The notes: generated by a model not told the origin, from the sequence alone. Shown: positions 10,146 to 20,528, numbered from the stretch's first letter. The stretch is 41,829 bases of DNA from Chalciporus piperatus (GCA_038093975.1 JBBPTG010000215.1:1-41829); one strand, 5' to 3'. Translations and numbers: made by a program.

Positions 10146-12399
10146 CTACAAGCTCGCGACGGCCGTGGATTTGCGAGTGGGTGTGGATGGTATTGGAACG
10201 GTTTGGATATCGAAACATCCAGTGCCTGGGATGTCAATGTTCTCCTTGACGGCTCGCTCGAGCTGGCGAGAACATCCGTCAGTAGTACGAATCTTGAAAT
10301 GCGGACATTACTTACCATTTTCCGTTCGTTTTCCTGCTTCTTCGCCTCGTGAGCGGCCTGTTTCTTCGCTTCCCGGCGTGCACATTCGTCCTCGTCTATC
10401 TTGGCAACCAGGTCGAGCACCTGTTGCCCATACCTCTCAACGAATGCCCAGGGTGTGAGCAAAGACGACCGCAGGTCGTCCAGCACGTTGAGTTGCCGAT
10501 TGGAAGCGATCGTGGTGAGAATGGGATCGGGAAGAATGGCGATAGCCGTGAACGTCGAGTGAGGGAAGTCGTGGCGTCGAGTCCGAACGCGCCACTCTTG
10601 GAGCGCCTGACGAACGTCTTGAAGATGTTGTTGGGTACGACGGCTGATGTGGGATTTCGACTGGAGTACATTGGGGTTGAGATCTGGGGGACTGGACTCC
10701 GAGTCCGAGTCCGTGTTGGGGTACATCTCGTGGGCGGGGGCGTTGGAATGTTGGCAAGCGTTCTCGATGGCTTTCGCGGTGCAGTTGTCGCAGCAGGTTG
10801 AGGTAAGAACTAGTGGCGAGCGCTTGAGCAACGAAGCGTGTGGGAAGAGTAAGTGTTTACGTACCAACTCGTCCAGGTGGGTTGTTGAACACCTTGTCTG
10901 CGACGTCTCGACGACACTCGCGCGTTGTGACAAACTCGCGCAACATCGGCTCGACTTTCTTCCGGTACATTGGCTGGGCATTTTCTTCTTCATTGTGTTC
11001 TTCATCATCTGACCCATCTTCTTGATTTTTTTCAGGTTCTTTCGACCCCGCGCCGCCAATCCTTTGGAGGACTGAAGCTTCGACACACATCAACGCTCGC
11101 GCCTGAACATCTGCCGACCTCCCAGCTCGCCCAGCTCGCTGTAACCAGACCGTTAACGACTGCGGGACACCAAGTTGCCCAACGAAGGCAATATCTGGTA
11201 TATCAAGTCCCTACATTAATTTAGACATCATTTGCAGCCTCCCGCAGTTCGTTACTCACCATTCCCCCAATCTCGGTGACCCACAAGACTCGCCGCTCGC
11301 CGCTTGCAAAGAGCTCGAGCTCGCGACTCTTGGCACGCTCGCTTCGGCGAGCATTCAAGAATCCCACGGAACAGCGAAGGTGCGGCGGCAATCGTGTGTA
11401 CCAATGCTGCCATCCGTGCTGTGAATCAATCACTCGATTAACAAAGATAAGTGCATGGGGTATTTTCTCCGCCTCCGTGACCTGGCCAAACAGAAAGTCG
11501 AAAGCTGAATAATATGTAGGGTTTGGAATAATGGCCATTTCTTCATAGATATTCGGGCGGTCGTTGCCCAGATTAAGGTGAAATGATTCCGTGGGACTAA
11601 TATGTAGGATTTTACGAACCTCGATCAACACGTCGGGTGTGATCGTCGCGGAGGTGGCGTAAATGGGTATATGGGTAGGTATAAATGACCGAAGCTTGTC
11701 GAGTTTGCCGTAAGTGGGGCGAAAGTCTTTTCCCCACTGCACGATGCAATGAGCCTCGTCAACCACGATACCAAGAAGATGTTTGTGGTAGTCGGAGGAG
11801 CAAACGAGAGTGTTGAAGTACGTGTTCGCGAGGACCATCTCTGGTGAGGTATAAATGATCTGGTACTTTCGGAGTCTAAGTTCCTAGTAGATGCAGTCTG
11901 AGGTATGTAATCAAATCTTTCGTGAAGATATACAGACATACCTGACGAAGGGCCTCGCAATCTGTTTTATTATTAAAGGCTATAGCAGTCAGTCCCATTC
12001 TCCGACATCGAGCAACCTATGCATCGTAAGTCTCGGTCACAATCACGGACAATGACTTACTTGATCCTCTTCGAGCGAGTTCAGTGGCGAGAGAACAATG
12101 GTCAGCTTTTCGCCATGAACCATGGCTGGCATGAGAAATGGGAGTGTTTTTCCTGACCCAGTGCCAGCCAAGATAGTACAGTCAAGGCCGAGAATGAAAG
12201 CTTCGGCAGCATCGAGCTGCCATGGATATGGTGCTCGATTGTTGCACCTTTCGAGGCAAGCATTCACGAGCAAGTTTCGGGTTTCTTCGGAGGAATATTC
12301 TGACTGCTGCTGAGCAGTCTGGCGAGATCTGCAGAGGGTATGGTATGATCTATCCTTTTCTTCAGCATGGGAGTTCTGTTCAGTAGGGACAGTGGTCAT
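10146..12399 (-). CDS. RecQ-like DNA helicase of the element
   Basis: Six exons on the minus strand: 12399-12061, 12016-11942, 11883-11260, 11210-10865, 10809-10316 and 10262-10146, giving 664 residues with consistent phases. Visible SF2/RecQ motifs: YPWQLDAAEAF (motif 0), AGTGSGKT near 79-85 (Walker A), VVDEAHCI near 180 (DEAH), YATSAT near 216, ALIFVNR, EIGGMGLDIPD across an exon junction, and QRAGRAGR near 370. A RecQ zinc-binding segment follows, ending in CCDNC near 467-471. Next comes a segment with ILPDPILTTIA...VERYGQQVLDLV that resembles an HRDC domain. It would unwind DNA 3' to 5' in the nucleus. Its pairing with the DUF6589 gene suggests a role in moving the element. It is shorter than cellular Sgs1/BLM because it lacks their long N-terminus. 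Similar helicases occur near fungal telomeres. Confidence 0.85.
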
Positions 12400-12552
12400 T
12401 AGTCTCGAGTGTACATGTAGGTCGGATAAGTTGTGTTAACAGACAGGGTCTTTGCCTGGCTTGGACTTAACGAAAAAAGATCGGACGGTGTGACTGTGAT
12501 GATACCATACTAGGGCTAAAATACAAATCGGGACAGTGAAGATGTGACTCGT

Positions 12553-12647
12553 GTGACTCGACACCCTCGTCGCCTGTCAAATGTCTCCAGACGTTTTGGT
12601 CGCGGGAAGCTTCCGGGCGGCGACCAAAATGGCTGGGTCGAGACTAC
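12553..12647 (-). repeat. Right terminal inverted repeat with hairpin (H2)
   Basis: Mirror of the left end: inner motif 12553-12586, stem 12587-12603 with 12620-12636 (15 of 17 bases pair), loop containing GGAAGCTTCC, outer motif TCGAGACTAC at 12638-12647. The stem sequence differs from H1 while the flanking motifs match it. Confidence 0.8.
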
Positions 12648-13601
12648 CATTCCCCTCAGTCCTCGACTCGATGTGTTGCGACAACTGCACTGAGCGCGAG
12701 CGCTCACCGACCCACTCAGCCACGCAACCACAAGACACAAACGAACCTGTTACCATCAAGCTTGAACCCACACAAGATGCCGCGGCCGCGCCTCTCGCTC
12801 GTCGTGTTCAACAACACTTACAGGACGTTCGGGATGCCCTTTTCTCATGGCGTCGTCGCGTTGTCGTCCGTGACTTCCCCCATGCATGCTTTACCTCTGC
12901 AGTTGTCCTCCCCGACCCTATCCTGACCACCATCGCCTCCAAACGCTCAATCGTGACCCTCGACGACCTTCACACCAATCTAACGACTCCGTGGGCGTTC
13001 GCGGATGAATACGGCGACGACGTCTTGACGCTGGTGAAGAAACTCGACGAGGACGAGCTGATTAGGCGGGAGGCAAAGAGGACCGCTGATCAGGAAGCCC
13101 GGCGTTTCGAGAGCGAGCGAAAAGCGGTCGAGAAGGCCGTAAATGCTGAGAAGGCTCGACGAGGGCGTCAGTTGCAAACAGCGAAGGAAAACTGCATCAT
13201 TCCTGGCACAGGATGGTACGCTTCTTTCGCTCTATTGTCCTAACAGCTTACTGACATCATTTTCTTGTAGTTTCGACCTTCGCGAGCCGAAAACATTGCA
13301 TTCCGTGCCCGCTACCCCATCGTTCGACTCCGAGTTGCCATCATCTCATCCTCTCATCATCTCGAGCACCCCGCGGCCATCACTCTCGCTCCCAACACCT
13401 CGCACGCCATTGTCACCTCGCAAAGCAGCCACCACACCATCCGCTGACCTCTCCGCACCTCACGGCAATGTTTCATTCCATGTCTATACCCCCCAGCACC
13501 CACCACCTCATCCGCCCACCCCCACACGCAAACGATCTCAACGCGGTCAACGAGGAAGCGCGGATAATCGCGAAAACAAGCGCAATAAAATTTCGGATTA
13601 G
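12648..13601 (+). pseudogene. RecQ-like helicase, 3' part only (copy 2)
   Basis: Starts inside an intron: a pyrimidine-rich stretch and the acceptor CCCTCAG at 12653-12659, then an exon opening VLDSMCCDNC in the phase expected from intron 4 of copy 1. The exon runs to 13215, an intron covers 13216-13270, and the last exon ends at 13601. The zinc-binding CCDNC and HRDC-like region (VVLPDPILTTIA, DEYGDDVLTLV) align with copy 1. The tail is longer and rich in Pro, Ser and Thr with a basic end. The helicase motor is missing: the sequence to the left is the end of copy 1, which sits where the rest of intron 4 should be. Confidence 0.8.
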
Positions 13602-13622
13602 ATATGACTACGTACATAGTTA

Positions 13623-14630
13623 CTACCACCTCTCTGAAGTTGCTCGTAGGAAATCTCGCTTTGTCCACCATCGTGCTAACGTATTTTTTGTTGCCAATCC
13701 AACTGCACCTTGTGTAGTGATATCATGCACTATATCTGCCAAAAAAAAAAAAAAAAAAAAAAAACGTATGGATGATATCATGCACTATATCTGCCTTTGT
13801 GCGGACCACTCGTCCCTCTTCTGCGATATGAATATTTGAGCTCGTATATGCGTCCTCCAGTCGGGAGACATCTTTTGCGTGGCTCGGATCGGTATGAGAT
13901 ACTCCCCGACACAGTGCACGAACCTGGTGCTCCAAGTGTTTCCGAACAGCCTGCAGGGTTGGTATGGCAGGACTTCTTGCTTTCAATATATCCCAAGAGG
14001 CATTGGGGCCCTGAACACGATCAGTCACCTTGTAAGGAGCATGTCAGTCATTGTGCTATCTTACTATAGTATACTCATACCTTTACAGCCTTGACATTGT
14101 ACTCCTGTCTCTTGTCGAGTGGGAGAAATTTGCCTGGCTGTCCCGTCATATTGATGAGCCAACATCGCCTGCGAACAAAGTCACTGATGAGGCAGAGTCA
14201 GCCTGAATATCGCCCATCAAGGGAACCATACCACAGCTCGGGGGGCCACTCATGATGCAAGCATTGCAGAAGCTCCAAGACCTCTCCAAGATAATTCGAA
14301 TTACGACCGCCAGCGAAACGGAATGCGAGATGTGGGAGTGATGCTTCCAGGATGCCCACATCACCACTCTTGGTAGCTTCATAGAGATCAATATATCGGA
14401 GGACATCGCGGTTCCATAAAATGGCATTGTGGAATGCGTGGTCACGTTGGCCTTCTGGGAGAGCATCAATAGCATCGATCGCAGCACTAGATGCCAATGA
14501 GTCAACAATCTGTTTGGAAAGGTCATACAATTGTGAGGGGCTCTGTGACCGTAAGGCCTCCAAGCTCTCGACATCACCAACAACCTTCCAGCAAGCACGG
14601 AAATGTGCTTCACTGACATGGTATATAGCA
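13623..14630 (-). pseudogene. DUF6589-type protein, C-terminal part only (copy 2)
   Basis: Minus-strand exons 14630-14232, 14183-14081 (103 bases, as in copy 1) and 14028-13623. Landmarks match copy 1: HNAILWNRDVLRYIDL, SLPHLAFRFAGG, LELLQCLHHEWPPE, then PNASWDILKARSPAIPTLQ. The last exon is broken by a 55-base insertion (23-base duplication plus oligo-A) that ends the frame early; without it the frame would reach RWWTKRDFLRATSERW and a stop at 13623. The N-terminal half is missing where element A begins. The gap to the helicase stop is 21 bases, so the pair is again convergent. Confidence 0.8.
13718..13795. repeat. 23-base direct duplication around an A24 run
   Basis: The 23 bases at 13718-13740 are repeated exactly at 13773-13795. 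Between them are 24 A and CGTATGGA. The duplication resembles a target-site duplication left by a tiny retrotransposition event, though the A run sits at the side opposite to that expected for a plain tail. It breaks the DUF6589 frame of copy 2. Confidence 0.8.
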
Positions 14631-14684
14631 CATCAGCAACACTGCAAAAAGTCTGAAGTTACTGGAATGACTGGATCAGTTAAA
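14631..14684 (+). repeat. Terminal inverted repeat, left end of element A
   Basis: 54 bases that pair perfectly with 17678-17731. Shared with the left end of element B (26522) and, in diverged form, with element C (2025). Confidence 0.85.
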
Positions 14685-15110
14685 CCAGTATGCCAGTTGC
14701 TCAGTTGCCCAGTCATCCAGTCAGCCAGTCATTTCAGTAATCTCATTGGTTCATTAGCCCAGTCACTTCAGTAGTCTCAGTAGCTCAGTAGCCCAGTGTT
14801 CCAGTCATCCAGTTATCTCAGTAGCCTAGTAGCCCAGTGTCCCAGTCATGTAGTCATCTCAGCAGCCTAGTAGCCCAGTGCCCTAGTTATCCAGCAATCC
14901 AGTTGTCTCATTACTCCAGCCATTCAGTATTCCAGTATTCCAGTAATCTAGTCACTCAGTGGTCCAGTAATCCAGTCACTCCAGTCACTCAGTGATCCAG
15001 TAATCTAGTCACTCCAGTCACTCCAGTCACACAAGTGACACCAGTAACCCAGTCACCAGTCACTCCCAGTCACCTCAGTAACCCAGTAATCCAGTCACCC
15101 AGTCCCAATT
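14660..15110 (+). repeat. CCAGT-type short tandem array, left part of element A
   Basis: Degenerate units of about 9-10 bases (CCAGTAATC, CCAGTCACT, GCCCAGTGT). The matching ACTGG-type array at the other end runs in the opposite orientation, so the two arrays form long inverted subterminal repeats. Confidence 0.85.
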
Positions 15111-15281
15111 ACTAGTTCACTATATCTTATGATTAATTCACGACAGTTCAGAAAATGCGAAATATATTATGTCTAACTATTACATGTATTGTGGTACAAT
15201 AGTTACAAGTTAATGAAGTGCCATGCAACACGAGCAGCTATGTACGAGGTGAGTAGGTGTGTTAGTCAACAAATAAACACG

Positions 15282-15900
15282 AACCTTTGAAGCCAGCGGG
15301 GCTGTTGAGCCCGCGCCGGCTTCGTTGTTTGAGCTTGAGGTGGTGAGAAGTGGTGGTAGCGGGCCGAGCAGTGCGAGCAGCTGTTTGTGGGGTGAGCAGG
15401 TGGCTTATCACTCACCTCGTGAAGCCGGCGGGGCTGTTGAGCCCACGCCGGCCGCGTTTTCGCGTTTTCGTCGTTTTCGTGTCGAGAGTGAGGTGGTAGG
15501 TGGCAGCAGGCTGTTTGCGGGGTGAGCGGATGTGGTGGTGAGCGAGTTCTCACTCACCTCGTGAAGCCGGCGGGGCTGTTGAGCCCACACCGGCCGCGTT
15601 TTCGCGTTTTCGCGTTTTCGCGTTTTCGTCGTTTTCGTGTCGAGAGTGGTGTGGTAGGTGGTAGTGGGCCGAGCAGTGCAAGCGGCTGTTTGCGGGGTGA
15701 GCAGGTGGCTTATCACTCACCTCGTGAAGCCGGCAGGGCTGTTGAGCCCACGCCGGCCGCGTTTTCGCGTTTTTGTCGTTTTCGTGTCGAGAGTGAGGTG
15801 GTAGGTGGCAGCAGGCTGTTTGCGAGGTGAGCGGATATGGTGGTGAGCGAGTTTTCACTCACCTGGCGATGCCGGCGGGGCTTTTGAGCCCTCGCCGGCC
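15282..15900 (-). repeat. Five GC-rich hairpin/splice-donor modules of element A
   Basis: Read on the minus strand, five units spaced about 130-160 bases apart (near 15862, 15715, 15552, 15413 and 15282) each contain GCCGGCGTGGGCTCAACAG then CCCCGCCGGC, able to form a 12-pair stem. Each stem is followed by GAG or AAG and a GT donor; four of the five read GTGAGT. An acceptor-like CAAACAG lies 35-47 bases beyond several donors. They look like repeated exons. The encoded peptide (AGVGSTAPPAS) is conserved only as a by-product of the stem. Confidence 0.6.
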
Positions 15901-15971
15901 GTTTTGTTGTTGTTGAGGTGTGGTGTAGTGGTGAGAGAGAGTCGAAGAGGTGGCACGGCAAATTCAACATG

Positions 15972-15981
15972 GTCACGTGAC
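15972..15981. promoter_or_regulatory. GTCACGTGAC E-box palindrome next to the modules
   Basis: A perfect palindrome with the bHLH/bZIP core CACGTG. It lies between the hairpin modules and the 70-base array at the same place in A (15972), B (27920) and D (32011), so its position is conserved. It could be the promoter box for a transcript running through the modules. Confidence 0.45.
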
Positions 15982-16029
15982 TTTTTCGCGCGGATTTTGT
16001 GTCAAGTCCGAGCATTAGGGAAATGTGGC

Positions 16030-16740
16030 TACACTTTATTAGGATCTCCTACACTAGATAGCTACCATATTTTTTGTACACTTGTGTATGCTTTTTTGTA
16101 CACTTTCAATAGGTTTGATCTCCACATACTTTGCTACACTTGTAACTACACACTTACTGCGCTTTTTTGTACACTTTTGCTACACTCTAACCTAATACAC
16201 TTTCCCACACTTGTAACTACACATTTACTACGCTTTTTTGTACACTTTTGTTACACTCAATCTAGCTACACTTTCCTACACATTTGATTCAAGTTTTACT
16301 ACGCTTTTTTGTTACACTTTGCTACACTCAATCACTACACTTGTAACTACACTTTTAGTACACTTTTTTGTCCACTTTAGCTACACTCTATCACTACACA
16401 CTTTCCCACACATTTCACTACACTTTTACTACGCTTTTTTGTACACTTTTGCTACACTCAATCTAGCTATACTTTCCCACACTCTTGACTACACTTTTAC
16501 TACGCTTTTTTGTACACTTTAGCTACACTCAATCTAGCTACACTTTCCCACACTTTTACTACACTTTTACTACACTTTTTTTGTACACTTTGCTCACTCA
16601 ATCTAGCTATACTTTCCCACACTTGTAACTACACTTTTACTACGCTTTTTTGTACACTTCACTCTCAATCCTAATACCCTTTCCCACATTGTTAACTACA
16701 CTTTTAGTACACATTTTTGTGGACTTTAGCTATAATCCAT
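16030..16740 (+). repeat. About 70-base tandem units (TTTTTTGTACAC type) in element A
   Basis: Repeated CTACGCTTTTTTGTACAC, CTACACTCAATCTAGCTACA and CACACTTGTAACTACAC blocks. Open frames here are low-complexity and not genes. Element B has fewer units. Confidence 0.85.
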
Positions 16741-16789
16741 CCTATGAATGATTATAAAATGTCACTAATTAGAATGACTCTATTAGATG

Positions 16790-17690
16790 ACTGAGTAATA
16801 CTGGAGTGATTGGGTGAGCTGAGGGCTGGGTAACTGGATAACTGGTATGACTGGTGTGACTGAAGTGATTGGTTTACTGGACCACAGGGTGACTGAATTA
16901 CTGGAGTGACTGGATTACTGAGGTGACTGGATTACTGGAGTGACTTGTGTGACTTGTGTGACTGGAGTGACTGGAGTGACTGGATTACTGGACCACTGAG
17001 TGACTAGATTACTGGAATACTGGAATACTGGATGGCTGGAGTAATGAGACAACTGGATTGCTGGATGACTAGGGCACTGGGCTACTAGGCTGCTGAGATG
17101 ACTACATGACTGGGAAACTGAGCTACTAGGCTACTGAGATGTCTGGATGACTGGAACACTGGGCTACTGAGCTACTGAGACTACTGAAGTGACTGGATGA
17201 TTGGATGACTGGGCTGCTGGGTTACTGGAACTACTGGATGACTGGATGACTGGGATGCTGGGTTACTGGAACTACTGGATGACTGAATGACTGAATGACT
17301 GGGCTACTGAGACTACTGAAGTAACTGGATGACTTGATGACTGGGCTGCTGGGTTACTGGAACTACTGGATAACTGGAACACTTGGCCACTGGACTAATG
17401 AGACCACTGAAATGACTGGATGACTGGATGACTGAGCTACTGGGACTACTGAAATGACTGGATGACTGGATGACTGGGCTGCTGGATGACTGAGACTACT
17501 GAGACTACTGGATGACTGAATGACTGAGCTACTGAAGCTACTGAAATGACTGGATGACTGGGCCACTAGGCCACTGGGTTACTAAGACTACTGAAACTAC
17601 TTGATGACTGGGTGACTAGGTTACTGAAACTACTGAAACTACTGAAACTACTTGTTACTGGGCCACTGGACTACTGATTTAACTGATCCA
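16790..17690 (-). repeat. ACTGG-type array, right part of element A
   Basis: Units such as GACTGGATGACTGGGCTACT, reverse in sense to the array at 14660-15110, followed by the right terminal repeat (17678-17731). Confidence 0.85.
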
Positions 17691-17731
17691 GTCATTCCAG
17701 TAACTTCAGACTTTTTGCAGTGTTGCTGATG

Positions 17732-17925
17732 CATACCCAGTCACCTACGATAAGGTTTAGCCACAACATGTACAAACATTGACAATAGTATATAAACCCG
17801 GGTCGACAAGCACTGGACTCCCCAGTCTTGTTCTCCTGGAGTTTCCTCATCGAACCTCAGCCAAGTTCATCGGCTCGCTATTGTCTATTGTGAGTCTTAG
17901 CTCTTAGTTGAGTTGAGTCGTTTCA
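17732..17925 (+). repeat. 5' LTR, 3' portion only
   Basis: Matches 25189-25382 of the right LTR. It contains TATATAAA at 17789. It ends GTCGTTTCA, after which the two copies differ (TTAGAAC here, CTGGTGG at the right), which fixes the LTR end. The missing start begins exactly at the edge of element A. Confidence 0.9.
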
Positions 17926-18066
17926 TTAGAACAAGACTAATATTTTCTTTTGTCTTAGCGTCTCGTCGCTACCACACGTGTCTTGTACGCCACTCCATCG
18001 TTGATCACTAGTGGGTACCGCGCTGCTTGTACGCGCCTTGTCATCGCTGACCTTGTTTTTGAATAA

Positions 18067-19282
18067 GTGTCTAGCAACCCCGCTGCATCTTCGCGCGCCG
18101 CGTCCCCTGTCCCTTCCATCCAGTGGAACGGGATACTTGATCTCCCCGCCGTCGAGACCAACCCCGACTTCGCCAACGTCATCGCGAAGCTCGGAAACGC
18201 TGTAGAGGCATATCCAGCCTTTACCAACATCATCGCGGATCTTGAACGAGAGAACGCTCGTATCCAGGAAGAAGTCGCTCAGGCTCGAGCACTAGTCGAA
18301 GAAGAACGAAGGAGGATCATCGAGGAGTACTCAGTGCCAATCGCACCAAGGCCTGATTACTCTGACCTCTACGTCGACTGGTTGGAAGAACCGGTAATTC
18401 CCCCTTACCCACGTCACGTATCGACTATTAACCCCGCCGATCTTCAGATCGACCGTCGTCGTTATCCATCACTCCCGCCTATCGAGGCTATTCGGGCATC
18501 GCCGCCGCCCAACCCCCAACAGATACTAGCCGACGCCTTCGGCGTTGAAGAATTATTCTACCGTGCCTCCTCCATCCCCAGAGCCCCAACCCCGCTCGCT
18601 GAGCCCGTCGATTGGACTACCGTCGACGAGGATCTTCTCACTCTTCAACACCAATTTCCCATTGGAGTCTCTGGTCGTACGGAAAGTTTCCGCCGCGCTC
18701 TCTATCACACGCTTATATCCCCGGCAGGTGAGAAGTCGATTCGAGAGAACATTGACGATCGGGTACGTCAACGCCGACGAAGCGACAGGTTACTTAGAGG
18801 TATCCCTGAGGACGCCGGTGATCGTATTAAGACGAGAGTACCAACCCCGCGTCCTACTCGGCGCACTCGCTGCCATAAGCCTCTCGTCCCTCTTAGGAAG
18901 ATTCGTCCAGTACAGCTTACAGGCCTTCCTACTACTTTCGTACCTCATCTTCGGCCACGTAATTCTCTCAGACGACCTTCGTGTTACCTTTGATTTCGCA
19001 TACATCCTCGTATCTCACAGGAATCGTCCAGTAGCACTACCAACTCCTCCCCCTTCCCCTGTTGTATCACAAGCAGAGTTAGAAGAAGACGAAGAATTAC
19101 CAGGATTAGTAGAGTCTGATAGTGAAGACGAAGGAGGATTAAGAGAGACAAACGTACCAGGAGTGCAACTGTACTATCCCGCACCCCATTCCATCAGAAG
19201 AAGCATCCCACCGCCACCTTACCAAAGAGACGCCCCTGCTTCGTTATCAGGAGAAACCCTTGAAGGATCTCAGGAGATCTGA
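18067..19282 (+). CDS. ORF1 of the Ty3 element: spliced accessory protein with membrane segment
   Basis: Two overlapping frames become one if a 61-base GT-AG intron (18728-18788, GTGAGA to GACAG) is removed; exons 18067-18727 and 18789-19282 join in phase to 384 residues. The first part has a helical stretch rich in Glu and Arg (ERENARIQEEVAQARALVEE). The second part has a strongly hydrophobic region (VLLGALAAISLSSLLGRF and AFLLLSYLIFGHVIL, probable membrane segments) followed by an acidic, Pro-rich tail. There is no in-frame ATG; the frame opens at a GTG right after a stop, so either a non-AUG start is used, the start was mutated, or an upstream exon exists. I do not recognise the family. 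It lies between the 5' LTR and Gag. Confidence 0.6.
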
Positions 19283-19325
19283 AATAAAAATCTAGTTTTA
19301 CTCCTTCCATTCTAGTGCATCAAGA

Positions 19326-20528
19326 ATGTCGGTTCTCGCCCCAGACTTAGCAGCTGCCTTAACAGGCATTCTCGGACATCGTGACGCGTCTATACGGGAT
19401 CTTGGAACGCAGTTGAGACTCGCGTTAGAAACAATGACGGATCAGCTTACCAACGCTCAGAGGGTAAATCAAAATCTAAACAATAACGTCTTGCAGCTTG
19501 AAGCGCAAGTACAAGCCATTCAAGTGCCTGGTGCAATACCAGCTCCTACGGTCGGACCTAGCGGACCTAAGCTATCCAAAATCGTCAAAGATCCAGGAGA
19601 CTATGACGGATCTAGAGGAAGGAAGTTCGAAGAATGGTGGACAAGAGTCCGCGCATGGATAGATGAAAACAATACCGTGTTAACCGGAATGATGGCGATC
19701 AGAGCTATCCTTAGTCGAATGACGGGGGGAGACGCCGCCACTTTCTCACGAGCCATGACACATGACATCTTGGAGAATGGAACCACGTATACTTCCGCCG
19801 AGTTCCATAAACGTATCACCGATCAATTCCGCTCGGGTAACGAAGTGGAATATCACCGCAATCAGATCAAGAATCTGAAACAAGGCAAGATGTCTATGGA
19901 GAGATTCCTTACCACGTTCCAGACTCATCGCCTTATGGACGATTGGGATGACGCGAGACACATTGAACTCTTAGAGCTAAACGCAGATCCAGAGATCACA
20001 CATCGGATCCTAATGGAAAAGGGACGGCTCGACAAATATGACACATATGTCGAAGAGCTACGCCTCCTTGCAGGAAGGAAACAACTTATCTCCATGATCA
20101 AGACAGGAACCACAGGTGATACCCCGCGATATAAATATACCAATACAGGCACACAACCGGGTCGTGGTGCCCCAATGGATATAGGTTCTGCCGAAATCGA
20201 AGAAGGAGAAATTGTGGAAGAAGAAGAAGAGGCACCATCTGTCGTAAAGGCGACCACAAGCAATTCCAAAGAGAAGAAACAAGGAAATTGTTGGAACTGT
20301 GGGAAACCGGGACATCCGAAACAACAATGTCCGGTACCTAGTACCAAATGCAAGGGCTGTGGTTGGTCACGAGGCGAACACAAACGTGCCTGCAAACTTC
20401 AGAAGAGACAGGTGAGAGAACTGTCTACCGAATCTAGTACTCTTGAAGGCCGTTCATTCGACGAAATGAAGGCTTACTTCTACGATATGAAAGATATCGA
20501 AATGAAGGGAAAAGGCAAAGCGGCCTGA
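19326..20528 (+). CDS. Gag of the Ty3 element
   Basis: 400 residues starting at ATG 19326, 43 bases after ORF1. It contains a retrotransposon-gag capsid-like region (FEEWWTRVRAWIDENN, FHKRITDQFRSGNEVEYHRN, MSMERFLTTFQTH) and a C-terminal CCHC zinc knuckle, CWNCGKPGHPKQQC, followed by a second Cys-rich patch. It forms the particle and binds the element RNA. A short acidic stretch of Glu precedes the knuckle. The last codons carry the frameshift signal for Pol. Confidence 0.9.
   Translation: MSVLAPDLAAALTGILGHRDASIRDLGTQLRLALETMTDQLTNAQRVNQNLNNNVLQLEAQVQAIQVPGAIPAPTVGPSGPKLSKIVKDPGDYDGSRGRKFEEWWTRVRAWIDENNTVLTGMMAIRAILSRMTGGDAATFSRAMTHDILENGTTYTSAEFHKRITDQFRSGNEVEYHRNQIKNLKQGKMSMERFLTTFQTHRLMDDWDDARHIELLELNADPEITHRILMEKGRLDKYDTYVEELRLLAGRKQLISMIKTGTTGDTPRYKYTNTGTQPGRGAPMDIGSAEIEEGEIVEEEEEAPSVVKATTSNSKEKKQGNCWNCGKPGHPKQQCPVPSTKCKGCGWSRGEHKRACKLQKRQVRELSTESSTLEGRSFDEMKAYFYDMKDIEMKGKGKAA

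Larger units (their letters stand above)
6882..12647. mobile_element. DUF6589 + RecQ-like helicase element, complete copy (copy 1)
   Basis: A 5.8 kb unit bounded by inverted ends: GTAGTCTCGA at 6882-6891 and TCGAGACTAC at 12638-12647. Just inside each end is a hairpin starting CCAGACGT, and inside that a further inverted stretch of about 34 bases (GAGACATTTG...CGAGTCAC). Between the ends lie two genes, tail to tail: DUF6589-type on the plus strand (7128-9811) and RecQ-like helicase on the minus strand (12399-10146). Both read through without stops once short introns are removed. I found no clear target duplication. To my knowledge no named transposon has this gene content, but I could not search. 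Confidence 0.7.
14631..17731. mobile_element. Repeat element A with 54-base terminal inverted repeats
   Basis: Begins CATCAGCAACACTGCAAAAA at 14631 and ends in the exact reverse complement at 17731; the inverted ends match for 54 bases. Inside, in order: CCAGT-type array (about 14660-15110), an AT-rich stretch (15110-15280), five GC-rich hairpin modules (15282-15900), GTCACGTGAC (15972), an array of CTACACTTTT/TTTTTTGTACAC units of about 70 bases (16030-16740), and an ACTGG-type array in reverse orientation (16790-17690). No protein gene is evident, so it is non-autonomous or RNA-coding. The left flank is a DUF6589 gene and the right flank an LTR, so its flanks do not belong together. Confidence 0.8.

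Noticed and set aside
6872..12660. A target-site duplication for DUF6589/RecQ copy 1
   Set aside because: Left flank ends CTTATT and right flank starts CATTCC; only a doubtful 2-3 base match, so no duplication is claimed.
15266..15858. Frames encoding repeated AWAQQPRRLHEVS or AGVGSTAPPAS
   Set aside because: They follow the GC hairpin modules in several frames and both strands; the peptide conservation is explained by the stem.
15904..16522. Frames with YTLLHSNLIHF and FVHFCYTLS repeats
   Set aside because: Low-complexity translation of the 70-base TTTTTTGTACAC array.
18545..19282. A separate 245-residue gene starting at ATG 18545
   Set aside because: Its first part overlaps a better frame; the intron 18728-18788 joins both frames in phase, so one spliced protein is more likely.
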